From NCBI GenBank assembly GCA_013368315.1, contig JAACJM010000022.1:670765-734764 (forward strand): 64,000 nt of DNA, in the 5' to 3' direction. The notes beneath the pieces were generated by a model, which saw only the letters and a list, made by a program, of their open reading frames with translations, was not told the origin of the DNA and made no database searches. Source of the DNA: Tetrapyrgos nigripes (taxonomy: Eukaryota > Basidiomycota > Agaricomycetes > Agaricales > Campanellaceae). Positions 9,850 to 19,249 of the stretch are shown here, piece by piece. How positions within the stretch are numbered: the stretch's first letter is position 1; each line of letters begins with the position of its first letter. The translations under genes and the position numbers were made by a program.

Positions 9850-11371
9850 TCAGGAAAAAAAAGCTGGCAACTTTTTGTATCCGACCTCGTTCCAGTCCCC
9901 AGCGTCGATAGTCGGCTCTAAATGAGATTCCGCGGCTGCTATAATCTTATCCCACAACTTGGAGTCAACACGATCAACGCCCTGTTCGTTCTTCTCAAAA
10001 AATGTAAAGACTCTCGGTGCGAGTTTCATTGCCTCAGAATCGCCAGAAAAATCTCCGCTTGGGGGAATAGAGGTGGTGGTGGAAAAGATTCTGAACGCGC
10101 GCTCAATCTAAAAAATCGCCCATCAATTCAGATAATAAACCAGAAGAAATAAAGTTACCGCCAAGATCGCAAGAACCATAGCTCTTTTTGGCGGATCGCC
10201 AGAGCGTTCACTGACAGGTATGCTGGCGATGGCCTTGAAATGTTCAGAGAATGTCTTGGCGACAATGTTCGTTTGCAAAAACCCCTGTGAACATCAATGA
10301 GGACAGTTGGAATGGATGCATTGAAGTTATGAGAGAGGAGGGTACGCACCGTGCGCTGCTCGGGCTGCACATAGTAGCACGGATGTTGCCATATATCACC
10401 TTTGGTCTGTTTGTTGATGTGCTCCTGCGGTTCTACACCTAGCATACCCAACTCGTCTTGGAGCGCCTTGATAGCTGCTTCACCAAATGAGTTGCGCCAA
10501 TCAGTGAGAACTTTGGTGACCTTGAAAGCATAATTGTCAGGAGTGGGAGAGCAATGAGAAAGTTTGTTATACCAATGGTTTAATACCCCTCTCATAGGCT
10601 GAGAAGCCGTTTTTTATGTCAGACGGCATAACCTTGCTCCATAGCTCCTTCACTTCCTGTGGAGTAGGTTCGCTCCATGTCCCTGATCTCCCAGCTCTGC
10701 AGCCAGCAAGTTCAATGAGTGCTGGTGTGAAGCACTCATAGAATGCAGCATTCATATCCTCGGGAAGGTTCTACAAGAGATAGAATCACCAGAATTAAAT
10801 CCAAGGAGGGATATCTACAGAAGGACATACCTCACGGTGATTCCCCGCCTTGATATTGCGATCATGAGATGGAAGAAATGAAATCAGACTCGAGGATGCC
10901 TAGGGGCAACTACTAAAAAACATACCTCAAGAAGGTTCTCCGCCTGGATAGTTCAAACAAGAGGTGGAATCAGTGAAATTAGATTCGAGGACCTAATCAT
11001 AGACATGCCTCACGAGTCCCCCCCTTGATATCATGACCATGAGATGGATTTGTTGTATTAGTTCTCCCGTTATAAATGACACCACCATCGCGCAAGTCAT
11101 TTTGCTCATTCTTCCTGTAATCACCTTCGACCTTCCCAACGTACTCATTATCAATGTGCTGTGCCCCGTCGGCGTGATAATTAGTCTGGGTTCCGGCGCC
11201 GTTGTTATTGTTCTGGGTCCCTCTGCCGATGTTACTGTTCTGTGGCCCGTTGCCGTTGTTATTGAACTGGGTCCCGGCGCGATTATTGTGTTGGTTCCCG
11301 CCAATGGCATTGATCGTCGAGTCCTCAAACCTGTGACCAGAAGAGTTGTTGAATGAATTGATGTGAGCCAT
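9850..11371 (-). CDS. Uncharacterised 383-aa basidiomycete-type protein, 7 exons with micro-exons
   Basis: Exons are 11371-11009, 10943-10926, 10848-10831, 10770-10573, 10520-10350, 10284-10159 and 10107-9850; every intron is phase 0. Exon 1 encodes a Asn/Gly/Thr-rich region (INSFNNSSGHRFEDSTINAI, then NNNGAGTQ-type repeats). Exons 2 and 3 are 18-nt micro-exons coding AENLLE and AGNHRE. The C-terminal two thirds is globular, with TPALIELAGCRAGRSGTW, LTDWRNSFGEAAIKALQDEL, GFLQTNIVAKTFSEHFKAIA and PKRAMVLAILAIERAFRIF, and ends KKLPAFFS. Intron 1 has a GC donor (GCATGT). The layout recalls uncharacterised Agaricomycete proteins with a repetitive N-terminus and a conserved helical C-terminus; I cannot assign a family or function. 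No signal peptide or membrane segment is visible. All frames are open, so it is probably a working gene. Confidence 0.75.
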
Positions 11372-11459
11372 GCTGAGATGAGTTTGAGGTCCCGACGGAT
11401 AGTGGGGAAGGCAAGATGTGGGGTGTCCTTCACTAGTGCCCCTGGCATAGAGGATTTTG

Positions 11460-12695
11460 AAGACTCATCCTCGTGTAGATGTGTCTTCAGGCATCAGGCA
11501 TCAAACTCTATCTTGATCCAGCAGTGAATGCATACCCAAATTTACAACGTAATGCATCATGTCTAAGGGTTAATCGATAATCCTAGTTTGGTTCCGGACT
11601 TCAACTTTTGAACTTTGAGGTTCATCGATGACACCTGATCAGTTTGTTTTAAGCTTCATACGTGGATAACAAGTGGTGTCAGCAAAAGATCTTTGAGAGG
11701 AACTCTCATCTGACATATGCTATTGATTATAGGCGCTCACACGTCTGGTTGGCCAAAAACCGCGAACACACTTGCTTAGAGGTTGAATTGCGATTACAGA
11801 GATAGCTTTTACATACACAACATGCGTACACTAGGCCAGACCAAAAGCTTCTTCCCTCCCTCAATTTCTTCGAGAAGTGTCCATATCATCACCACCCCCA
11901 CACCTCATTGGATAGGAACGAAAATGACTCCACCTCATGACCCGTTCCGACAGTTTGGTCATCAGTAACGCGGCGCGAAACAATGACAGGAGACAAAGAA
12001 CGAGCCTTGAGGTGTCCAGGTCATCACCTTCCTGCAAATCACGAGTTGGCGTTGGCACTTTTTTGAGGTAGAGACAGTCATTGGCGGCGGATAATGCGAC
12101 TGCCAATGAAAAAAATAATGAAAAGCGGAAATGGGAATGAAGTATTCCAGTACACACCTTTGACGGTATCAACGCCCAACCCGACTATAGACCATCCAAT
12201 CAATTGCAGCAGATAAGGACGTGGACGTAGGCTGGTCATTGACACGAAGCTTGAGAGAGATTCTAGTCGTCCCCGCACCCATACTACGCATACTCCGTCT
12301 CACCCTAGTACTACCAACAGCCATCCTCATCCTGATCAGATTTTCAGAGCGCTGTTGAATGGCTGAGTTGGCATGGTAGTTGAGTTGGGGTTGTTGGACA
12401 GGGATGGAGCTGTATGTTGGCTTTGACATTTTGGTGTTGGGTCGAGTTGAGTTCGGGAGAGTTACTGTGACGTCGTCATTCCTCCCCTACCACTCTACTA
12501 CCACAAATCTTCACCGCTGTTGTCCCAGCCGGTCAATAATATGCGTCTTCATAGTCCGAATACGTCGTGAGTAATGGTTGGGATAAGAGGGAATTCGGGG
12601 TCGAATCTCTAGTGAGTTGGCGTTTGCAACGTTGACAGTTCGGAGAAGTACACTGAGACCAGGAGACACTGGGATTCGGTAGTTGTAAAGAAAAT
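11460..12695. other. Intergenic; one weak minus-strand frame at 12169-12429
   Basis: An 86-codon minus-strand frame beginning MSKPTYSSIPVQQPQLNY lies at 12429-12169. It has a basic middle part and ends at the Val-Gly-Arg stop. A GTGTGT donor with a TTGGCAG acceptor downstream would allow extension, but I could not complete a model. It could be a small gene or chance. The rest of the stretch shows nothing. Confidence 0.25.
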
Positions 12696-13110
12696 ACATT
12701 ACGAGGCCCTTTAGGGTCTCGTCCCCGACTCCGACCGAAGGGAAGGAGGAGGGAGGGGGCAACCGAGTGACATCATGCCGCCGTCGCCGAGTGAAGTTTA
12801 AAAAGTTTACGAGGCCGAATGAAATGAGGTTGAGTTTATTACACTCGACTTCTGCTTGTGGCTATGCTTAAACGGTCCCGTCTATCCGTCCGATAAACGG
12901 GTTTGGACCGGAGTGATCCGTGGGGCTGTGTTTCTAGCTTTGTCCTGGTGTGATCCAACGGAAAGAAATATTAGTTCGATGCAACAGGCGGCCGCGCCTA
13001 CTGCCGGCAAATTCCGTTCGCGCCACGCGATGTATTACGAGGCCAAATAAAATGAGGGCGAGTTTTCTACACTCGGTTTCTGCGTGTGGCTATGTTTAAA
13101 GCCTCCCGAT
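12696..13110 (+). repeat. Three TTACGAGGCC-headed repeats
   Basis: TTACGAGGCC occurs at about 12698, 12807 and 13034. The second and third copies share a further ~80 bp (GAATGAAATGAGG versus AAATAAAATGAGG, then TACACTCGRYTTCTGC, TGTGGCTATG and a YCCCGWYTWYCCCCGTCCG-like tract), so they are one subfamily. They have no B-box-like block and differ from the 3361-type copies beyond the first ten bases. The 12698 copy is short and followed by a GGAGGAGGGAGGG run. Confidence 0.55.
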
Positions 13111-13129
13111 TTTCCCCGTCCGTCTTTTT

Positions 13130-14128
13130 CCGTCACTTGCCCCTATTATTAAGCTCCGGGCCGCAACTCTCACTGCCTTTTTTCATCCTCTTCGCAAGTT
13201 AGAAAACCTACATGATTCATTTTTATTTTCATTTCTTGTATTTTCAACATTACCTTCTGGCCTCGTACTCGCCACGCCTAGGCGCTGGCCCACAACTCTT
13301 TCATCGTGGTCAGATCCGAGTTAATGGAAACTTCGACGTTGTTCCATTTCAAACCTTCAACCTCAACCATCATGACTGTTGCTGAGTGCCTTTGTCTCGC
13401 AGCGAGTACTTGTCCACCACAGCTATTAGTCTCGAGGATCCAGACTGACGATACACCGATAGTCGTGTGTATGTAGTCTGGTTTTTTCTCACAGGGCGGG
13501 CCGCGCCAGGATTTTGATGAGGTAAGCTAGATATTTCCCGCGGTCTCTTTCCTCAAATCCGAATATTATTACACTACTAGTGGTACATTAAACTATTTCG
13601 GATTGGAGGTCCTTACACGCGAAACGGACCGCAAACGCATTCTGTCGTATTGGGCAGACGGCGGAAAATTTATTCCGACTGAATTGCGGATAAATTTTCT
13701 GAGTCTGGGATGTCCAGGAGAATTTAGATATGACAACCCGAAGCTAATGAGCTAGCCGCAGCGCGTCGTAACTGTATGGGAGGACATATACTGACACCCA
13801 AGGACTGAAGGTCAAGCTAGGCTGCACCAATAGACAATGCATAGTATGATTTGAATTATGACAGATTATGTATTTTGAATGTGTATATTGTGGTTCACGG
13901 AGTATGGTGTGCTTAAACGTCGGTTATGTAGGGAATGTGTGCAGTGAAGAGATAGTAGAGGTATAGAGGAACGGAGAAACTGGTTACATTGAGGTCATGA
14001 TCAAGGGTGTGATAGTAGTCATGGAAATGGTATGATGGAAGGTTGTAGAACGAGGTACAGTGATGTGATGGTATAGAAGACATGTGCGCGACAATGTGAG
14101 GAGAGTGCAATGGTGAGTCATGGTGGTA
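13130..14128. other. No supported gene
   Basis: No exon chain or repeat family was recognised. The stretch from 13830 to 14128 is TG-rich and precedes the end of the tyrosine-recombinase remnant, so it may be the element's non-coding terminal region, but no inverted or split direct repeat was identified. Confidence 0.4.
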
Positions 14129-14971
14129 CTATATGCCGAGGCGTTGGTGAAGGCATTTGCAGGCATATACCCTGTCTATGTGGACGGAAGCGCAAGTGTG
14201 GAGGTCCCTCCAATACCTGGTGAAGGTGCTAGATTTCCACCTTCCACACATTTTGACGTATTCTGGGTCTATGCCGTCCTGGAGAAGTAAGGTTGTGCCC
14301 CCGATGTGGAAGGAGTTGGACTCTGGAGTGGGAGGAGGAAGTTCGGTGACATCTTGTACGCGTGGATGTTTGGATGGGTCAAAGAGACGGGGTTCTGAGT
14401 GGCGAGGAAAGATCTCACCCAGCTGAAGTTGACCAAGTAGACTGCACTTGGATCCAGAGAGGGCGCACTTGTGGTCTCCATGGTTGGACGTGGACCAAGC
14501 GGCATGCAGACTCCGCATCATGTCTCGTGTGACTGGAGGACGTTCTGGGTGATGCAAAGATGAGGGTGATTGTCGGTCTACGCCAGTTAGAGTCTTGTGC
14601 AATAGATCAGATCTGAGCCATCTGAACCCCAACATTGTGTGCCAAGCCTTGAGGGCACTCAACTTTGCTTTGACGGTACCTCCAGCTAGGCGGCCTAGGA
14701 AAGAGGCTGCGAACTCACACAGAACTGCTTCTGGGGCAGGTAGAACTTCATCAGGATGTAGTCCCATGTCATTCGCCCAAATAGCGAACTCCGTAACAGC
14801 CTGTTGTTGGCGACAGTGAGTTTCCGGTTTTACGGACCCTGCTATGGCAGCGGCTGCGTTGTGGAGGGTATTGAAGTTCAGTTCATTGGCAAAGCGGGGA
14901 GGGAGGGAGTTTGAACATTTGGCAGGGCGAATTTTCGTATGAGCTGGAGAGTGTGAGCTGCTGCGAGGCAT
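14129..14971 (-). pseudogene. Tyrosine recombinase of a DIRS-type retroelement, internally deleted
   Basis: One open frame from the probable ATG at 14971 (a longer frame reaches 15118) encodes a YR. It has a core-binding-like part (AVTEFAIWANDMGLHPDEVL, FAASFLGRLAGGTVKAKLSA), then LLGQLQLGEI, SFHIGGTTLLLQDG and GRWKSSTFTRYWRDL. In active recombinases the first catalytic Arg is in the QLRLGE position and the second in H-SFRIGG; here they are Gln and His. The Tyr in TRYW is retained. The region between FDPSKHPRVQDV and SNSFHIGG is much shorter than expected, by roughly 100 residues, which points to an internal deletion. The protein cannot be active. It lies directly downstream of an RNase H domain on the same strand, the order expected in DIRS elements. 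Confidence 0.8.
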
Positions 14972-15178
14972 GATGATGCTAGAGTGTGTGGTGTGAAGAG
15001 GTAGATGGTGTTGGACGGTGGTAGGAATGGACAAGGTGGTTGGAGTAAGACGTTTTGATGGATTATGTATTAACAGATTAGGCTTCACAATCACTGTGAT
15101 ATCATATAAGTATGGCACTGCGCGTTTTGGTTTGATTAAGGTACTAATTCAAGACATGGTTACAGTAGTAGTGGTTAT

Positions 15179-15490
15179 TCAGTCTATTATGATTGGGGTA
15201 ATGCGCAGGTCATGAAAGTCTACAGGTTTACATATGTATGGTGATAGTTCTTTAGGTAGTTTTGGAGGACGTGGGTGAAGGATGTCACGTGAGGGGAATA
15301 CGCCTCGGGAGGGTTCATCTGCAAGGTTGGTAGCAGAAGGTATCCAGTTGATGGTTGTCCAAATGGAATGTTCTTGAATTAATGCTACGATGCGGTGTAG
15401 AGATGCATTCTGGGCAGGTCTGCGAGAGTAGCCAGCTTTGAGAGTGCTGACGACTCCTTGATTATCGGAAAGGATACGGATGTGAGTGTT
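15179..15490 (-). pseudogene. RNase H domain of the DIRS-type retroelement, 5'-truncated
   Basis: The frame ending at 15179 encodes IRILSDNQGVVSTLKAG, then QNASLHRIVALIQEHSIW and TINWIPSATNLADEPSRG, the C-terminal half of a DIRS1-type RNase H with the SDN and ADEPSRG blocks. Upstream coding sequence stops abruptly at about 15488, where the minus strand turns into translated telomere-like repeats (Asn-Pro-Asn-Pro runs). The reverse transcriptase is therefore missing. The tyrosine recombinase follows 60-200 bp downstream, as in a DIRS pol module. Confidence 0.8.
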
Positions 15491-15660
15491 AGGGTTAGGG
15501 TTACTAGGGACTTCTAGGGTCTGAGTAGGGTTTTTCCCTAGGAGAGGGGCAGGATTTGGGTAGGGGAGGGGCAGGGGAGGGGCAGGGTTTGGGTAGAGGA
15601 AGGGGAGGATTTGGGCAGAGGAGGGGTAGGGGAGAGGGAGAGGAGAGACAGGAGAGAGAT
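15489..15660 (+). repeat. Interstitial telomere tract and G-rich degenerate array
   Basis: TTAGGGTTAGGGTTA at 15489-15503 is two and a half units of the fungal telomere repeat. It passes into GGGACTTCTAGGGTCTGAGT and then into a purine-rich array of GGGGAGGGGCAGGATTTGGG-like words up to about 15660. It truncates the DIRS remnant exactly and precedes the 74-bp tandem array. The same order is found at 33371-34690. Confidence 0.75.
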
Positions 15661-15754
15661 GTGTCTGCACTTACCCTGATTGTATTTTTACTGCAGACTT
15701 TTTTCTGACATTGACTTACATTGATAGTATTTTTTTTTGTGAGATTGGAGTCCA

Positions 15755-16098
15755 ACACGCAGCTGGACGCTCAAGTCATTCATGCTGCATGCAGAGTACT
15801 TATATTGATAGGATTGAGATTTTGAGTGACACGCAGCTGGATGCTCAAGTCGTTCATGCTGCATGCAGAGTACTTATATTGATAGGATTGAGATTTTGAG
15901 TGACACGCAGCTGGACGCTCAAGTCGTTCATGCTGCATGCAGAGTACTTATATTGATAGGATTGAGATTTTGAGTGACACGCAGCTGGATGCTCAAGTCG
16001 TTCATGCTGCGTGCAGAGTACTTATATTGATAGGATTGAGATTTTGAGTGACACGCAGCTGGACGCTCAAGTCGTCCATGCTGCGTGCAGAGTACTTA
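15755..16098 (+). repeat. 74-bp tandem repeat, five copies
   Basis: ACACGCAGCTGG recurs at 15755, 15829, 15903, 15977 and 16051, an exact 74-bp period. Each unit contains ACACGCAGCTGGAYGCTCAA, GTCGTTCATGCTGCATGCAG and AGTACTTATATTGATAGG. Units differ mainly by C/T changes (GGACG or GGATG, GCATG or GCGTG). The last unit breaks off at ACTTACATCTGC, where the hairpin array begins. Confidence 0.9.
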
Positions 16099-16104
16099 CA
16101 TCTG

Positions 16105-16450
16105 CATGAACTTCTTGGTCGTTCATGCCTTGTTCCTCTCATTCATCTGTGTGGACGACTAAGTCGTTCACACCTTTTTACTCTCATGAATCTGCGTGAA
16201 CAACTTGGTCATTCACGCAATTTTACTCTCATTTATTCTGTGTGAACGACCTGGTCGTTCACACCTTTTTCTTCTCATTAATTCTGCGTGAACGACTTGG
16301 TCGTTCACGCCTTGTTCCTCATTCATCTGCGTGGACGACTAAGTCGTTTACGCCTTTTTTCTCTTATGAATCTGCGTGAACGACTTGGTCGTTCACGCGA
16401 TTTTACTCTCATTTATTCTGCGTGAACGACCAATCGTTCACGCTTTTTAT
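16105..16450 (+). repeat. Array of ~45-bp units each holding a short hairpin
   Basis: Eight units contain self-complementary words of the type GCGTGAACGAC-TTG-GTCGTTCACGC, separated by pyrimidine-rich linkers such as TTTTACTCTCATTTATTC. Perfect palindromes occur near 16234 (GTGTG...CACAC), 16281 and 16372 (GCGTG...CACGC); others carry wobble-type mismatches. The two arms change together: outer ends are GCATG/CATGC, GTGTG/CACAC or GCGTG/CACGC. No open gene overlaps convincingly. Confidence 0.85.
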
Positions 16451-16479
16451 GCTCATTGGGTGAAAGAGCACATAAGATG

Positions 16480-16985
16480 TCTGGTGCACAGACCAAGTCA
16501 GAACGCCTAGAGCGTTTGCTTGGTCAGTGCACATCTGTACGCTCAAAGCGTTCACTGACGCTTTGGGCGTTCAGATGTCCTGTGGTTTCCTGTGCACGGA
16601 CCAAGTCAGAACGCCCAAAGCGTTTGCTTGGTCCGTGCACATCTGTACGCCCAAAACGTCCGTGAACGCTTTGGGCGTACAAATGTGGTGTGGATGTTTC
16701 CTGTGCACGGACCAACTCAGAACGCCAAAGCATTTGGTTGGTCCTTGCACATCTGTACGCCCAAAGCGTCAGTGAACGCTTTGGGTATTCAGATGTCCTG
16801 TGCACGGACCATTTGCTTGGTCCGCACATCTGGACGCTCAAAGTGTCCGTGAATGCTTTGGGCGTCCAGGTGCTGCGTTCGTGTGGTCCGTGCACATCTG
16901 GATGCCCAAAAGCGTTTGGGTGGTCTGTGCACATCCGGACGCTCAAAGCGTTAGTGAACGCTTTGGGCGTTCGGATATCAGTGCC
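16480..16985 (+). repeat. Long nested hairpins built on GTGCACGGACCAAG and ACGCCCAAAGCGT
   Basis: Units have outer arms GTGCACGGACCAAG and CTTGGTCCGTGCAC around an inner hairpin AACGCCCAAAGCGTT (for example about 16592-16640). A second hairpin of the form TACGCYCAAARCGT...ACGCTTTGGGCGT follows. About four unit pairs follow one another with TCCTGTG linkers. Frames run through the array in several phases because it is repetitive, so I do not treat them as genes. Confidence 0.8.
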
Positions 16986-17059
16986 TTATTTTACAAAGTA
17001 GAATTAGTTGTATTTACAAGACATAGTAGTAATACATGTATACACAAATTTATAGATAC

Positions 17060-17820
17060 TTTGAGGGGAGTGTCAAGTTCATGACGCTTTGAGCGTCAGA
17101 ACTCCACTCTGAGACTGTGCCGACTTGGTCGTCGGTACGAGTTCCATGTACTAATGTGAGATGGTGCATGCTCTTACACACACGATGTGATATTGTGGCA
17201 TAGGTATATTTACAGGTCGACCGTACTCCAGGCAGCCTCCACATACAATTCGTGCCGACTTGGTTGGTACGCGTTGTATGTAGGAGCACATTGAAGAATA
17301 TATTCACAACCGGGCTGACGACTAAGTCGTCACAAATTATATGTAGATACAATTTGTTTTAGAACCCTAGATACAGCATGAACGACTAAGTCATTCACGC
17401 TGGATGCTAGATGCATGCTAGTAAGATCAAGTACTTTACTCGACGCTTTGAGCTTCAAGAAAAGTACTTGCCGACTACTAGCTACAACCAGCAACGACTT
17501 GGACGTCGTGCTGGAATACAGACTGTAAGTTTAGAAATAGACAGAGAGTGAAAGAGAGTGAAAAAAGAAATGGGGATATTCAGGTTGTGTGTCTAAATAC
17601 AGCGATGACCTGAGCGTCATAATTATCAATGTGAACAGACACAGACTTGACGAACGACGGTATTCTGTAGATACAGCCAGCAACAACTTGCGCGTCGTGC
17701 TGGAATGAAGGCTTCAAGTTATAAATTTATTGTACTTACTTACATCAATAGTAATTTATAGCAGATATAGTGTGAACGACGACGAAGTCGTTCACGCTGG
17801 ATGCAGTCCGATGGTCTAAA
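17060..17820 (+). repeat. Scattered palindromes with TTTGAG/TTGG/AAGT cores
   Basis: Isolated hairpins occur between unique sequence: TGACGCTTTGAGCGTCA near 17078, CCGACTTGGTCG near 17118, GACGACTAAGTCGTC near 17317, GAACGACTAAGTCATTC near 17378, and GAACGACGACGAAGTCGTTC near 17772. They share the arms of the neighbouring arrays but are not tandem. No gene is supported here. Confidence 0.65.
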
Positions 17821-18744
17821 AACCCATCCAATCGTGTTCGGAGGGTTAAATAACCCTGGAATCGAATCCTTGGTGACGTATGTTGGACCAGGGGGCGAGG
17901 AGTTGTGAAGTTAGTGGGGAGGAGGAGGAGAGGATGGTGATATCGCGAGAACGCGAAATCGGAGGGTATTAACGAGGGTGGGGATGGAGTTGGAGGGTCT
18001 AAAAACGTTAGAATAAGCAGAGAAAAGAAAGAAAATGAGGAGAAAATGCGTACCTGTGGTGGAAGTTGTGCAAAAGGGATAATGACGATGTGGCAGGCGG
18101 CACAGGCCCAGGGAGTGTTGTAATCGTATTCGGAGGGTTGAATAACCCCGGAAACGACTCCGGAAGCATAGAAATAGATGGAGAACATAGTAGGATGTGA
18201 AAGTAGGCAAAAAAGCCCCAAAAATGCGAATAAAAACCTCCTGAAGCACACTGAAATTTGCTAGGACACCTCCAGGGACGGAGAGATCGCCTAGAGCTAG
18301 AGAAGTGGCCTCAGGAGGGTGATCGCGTTCGGAGACTTGGACGCGTAAGTTGAAGAGTTAATGACAACTTCAAGCGGTCACATGAGTAGGCGCGTGAATG
18401 GTCTTAATAGTATTATTAATACTTCCAAGTCGAAATATTACTACTGTAGTGAGCACACTCGGTATAGTACTATGGGGTATTCTATATATTGTTTGTTGTT
18501 TTCTTCATGGGATTCAGCGCGTTCGACTACTATGAAGTTTCCTTGGAATTTCAGATGAGTACATTGTTTTGTCAATATCTTCTTCAACTCTAATTCGTTT
18601 TCGATGGTTAGTAGTGCGTTATGAAGCGCCAGTAAAGGGGTTTCTGAATATATACCAATGGTTCTAAAAGTCAAGCAAGGTGCATTTAGTAAGGCAAGAT
18701 GCATATACTGCATGTTCAATATCACTTCTCTGACTTGAAGTTGG
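17821..18744. other. Spacer with two GGAGGGTTAAATAACCC palindromes
   Basis: GGAGGGTTAAATAACCCTGG at about 17840 and GGAGGGTTGAATAACCCCGG at about 18131 are related palindromes preceded by CGTGTTC or CGTATTC. A third, degraded copy starts CGCGTTCGGAGACTTGG near 18325. A 168-codon minus-strand frame (18251-17745) runs through both palindromes; it is hydrophobic at its start but has no family signal, so I do not call it. Confidence 0.45.
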
Positions 18745-19190
18745 GTGTCAGACCCGAGAATCTAGTTCTGACGCTTTGAGCGTCAGACTCTCGCATCTGG
18801 TTCTGACGCTCAAAGCGTCAGTCTCTGACTCGAGTGTGAGACCCGAGAATCTGGTCCTGACGCGGACACTTTGAGCGTCAGACTCTCGCACCTGGTTCTG
18901 ACGCTCAAAGCGTCAGTCTCTGACTTGAGTGTCAGACCCAAGAATCTGGTTCTGACGCTCAAGTCGTCAGTCTCTGACTCGAGTGTCAGACCCGAGAATC
19001 TGGTCCTGACGCGGACACTTTGAGCGTCAGACTCTCGCATCTGGTTCTGACGCTCAAAGCGTCAGTCTCTGACTTGAGTGTCAGACCCAAGAATCTGGTT
19101 CTGACGCTCAAGTCGTCAGTCTCTGACCTGAGTGTCAGACCCAAGAATCTGGTTCTGACGCTCAAGTCGTCAGTCTCCGACTTGAGCGTC
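18745..19190 (+). repeat. Tandem array of TGACGCTYAAAGCGTCA hairpins
   Basis: Roughly eight hairpins of the form TGACGCTTTGAGCGTCA or CTGACGCTCAAAGCGTCAG alternate with GTCTCTGACTYGAGTGTCAG and ACCCRAGAATCTGGTTCTGA linkers. The period is about 56 bp for the simple unit and about 115 bp for the double unit that includes GCGGACACTTTGAGCGTC. The last units carry CTCAAGTCGTCAG in place of CTCAAAGCGTCAG. Confidence 0.85.
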
Positions 19191-19249
19191 AGGAGTTACC
19201 TTTTCTTTTTTGCCTAAATTTCTTTCAAGTTGTACATTTATTGGTAACT

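Noticed and set aside
9850..11371. Assignment to a specific DUF family
   Set aside because: The helical C-terminus looks like a family common in mushrooms, but I cannot confirm which one without a search.
15489..15503. A true chromosome end
   Set aside because: Only about two and a half repeats, with ordinary sequence on both sides; the same holds for 26964, 33371 and 37641.
16105..16450. A CRISPR-like array of regular palindromic repeats
   Set aside because: The spacers are not unique (they are repeated linkers), there are no cas genes, and the context is a eukaryotic genome with introns.
16524..17001. Overlapping open frames of 80-140 codons in the hairpin array
   Set aside because: They occur in several phases and both strands because the repeat unit lacks stops. 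They translate to repeated TSVRPK/HICTLKA words with no splice or start context.
17745..18251. A 168-codon hydrophobic minus-strand protein
   Set aside because: It runs through repeated palindromes, shows no family signal and has an overlapping alternative frame of similar quality.
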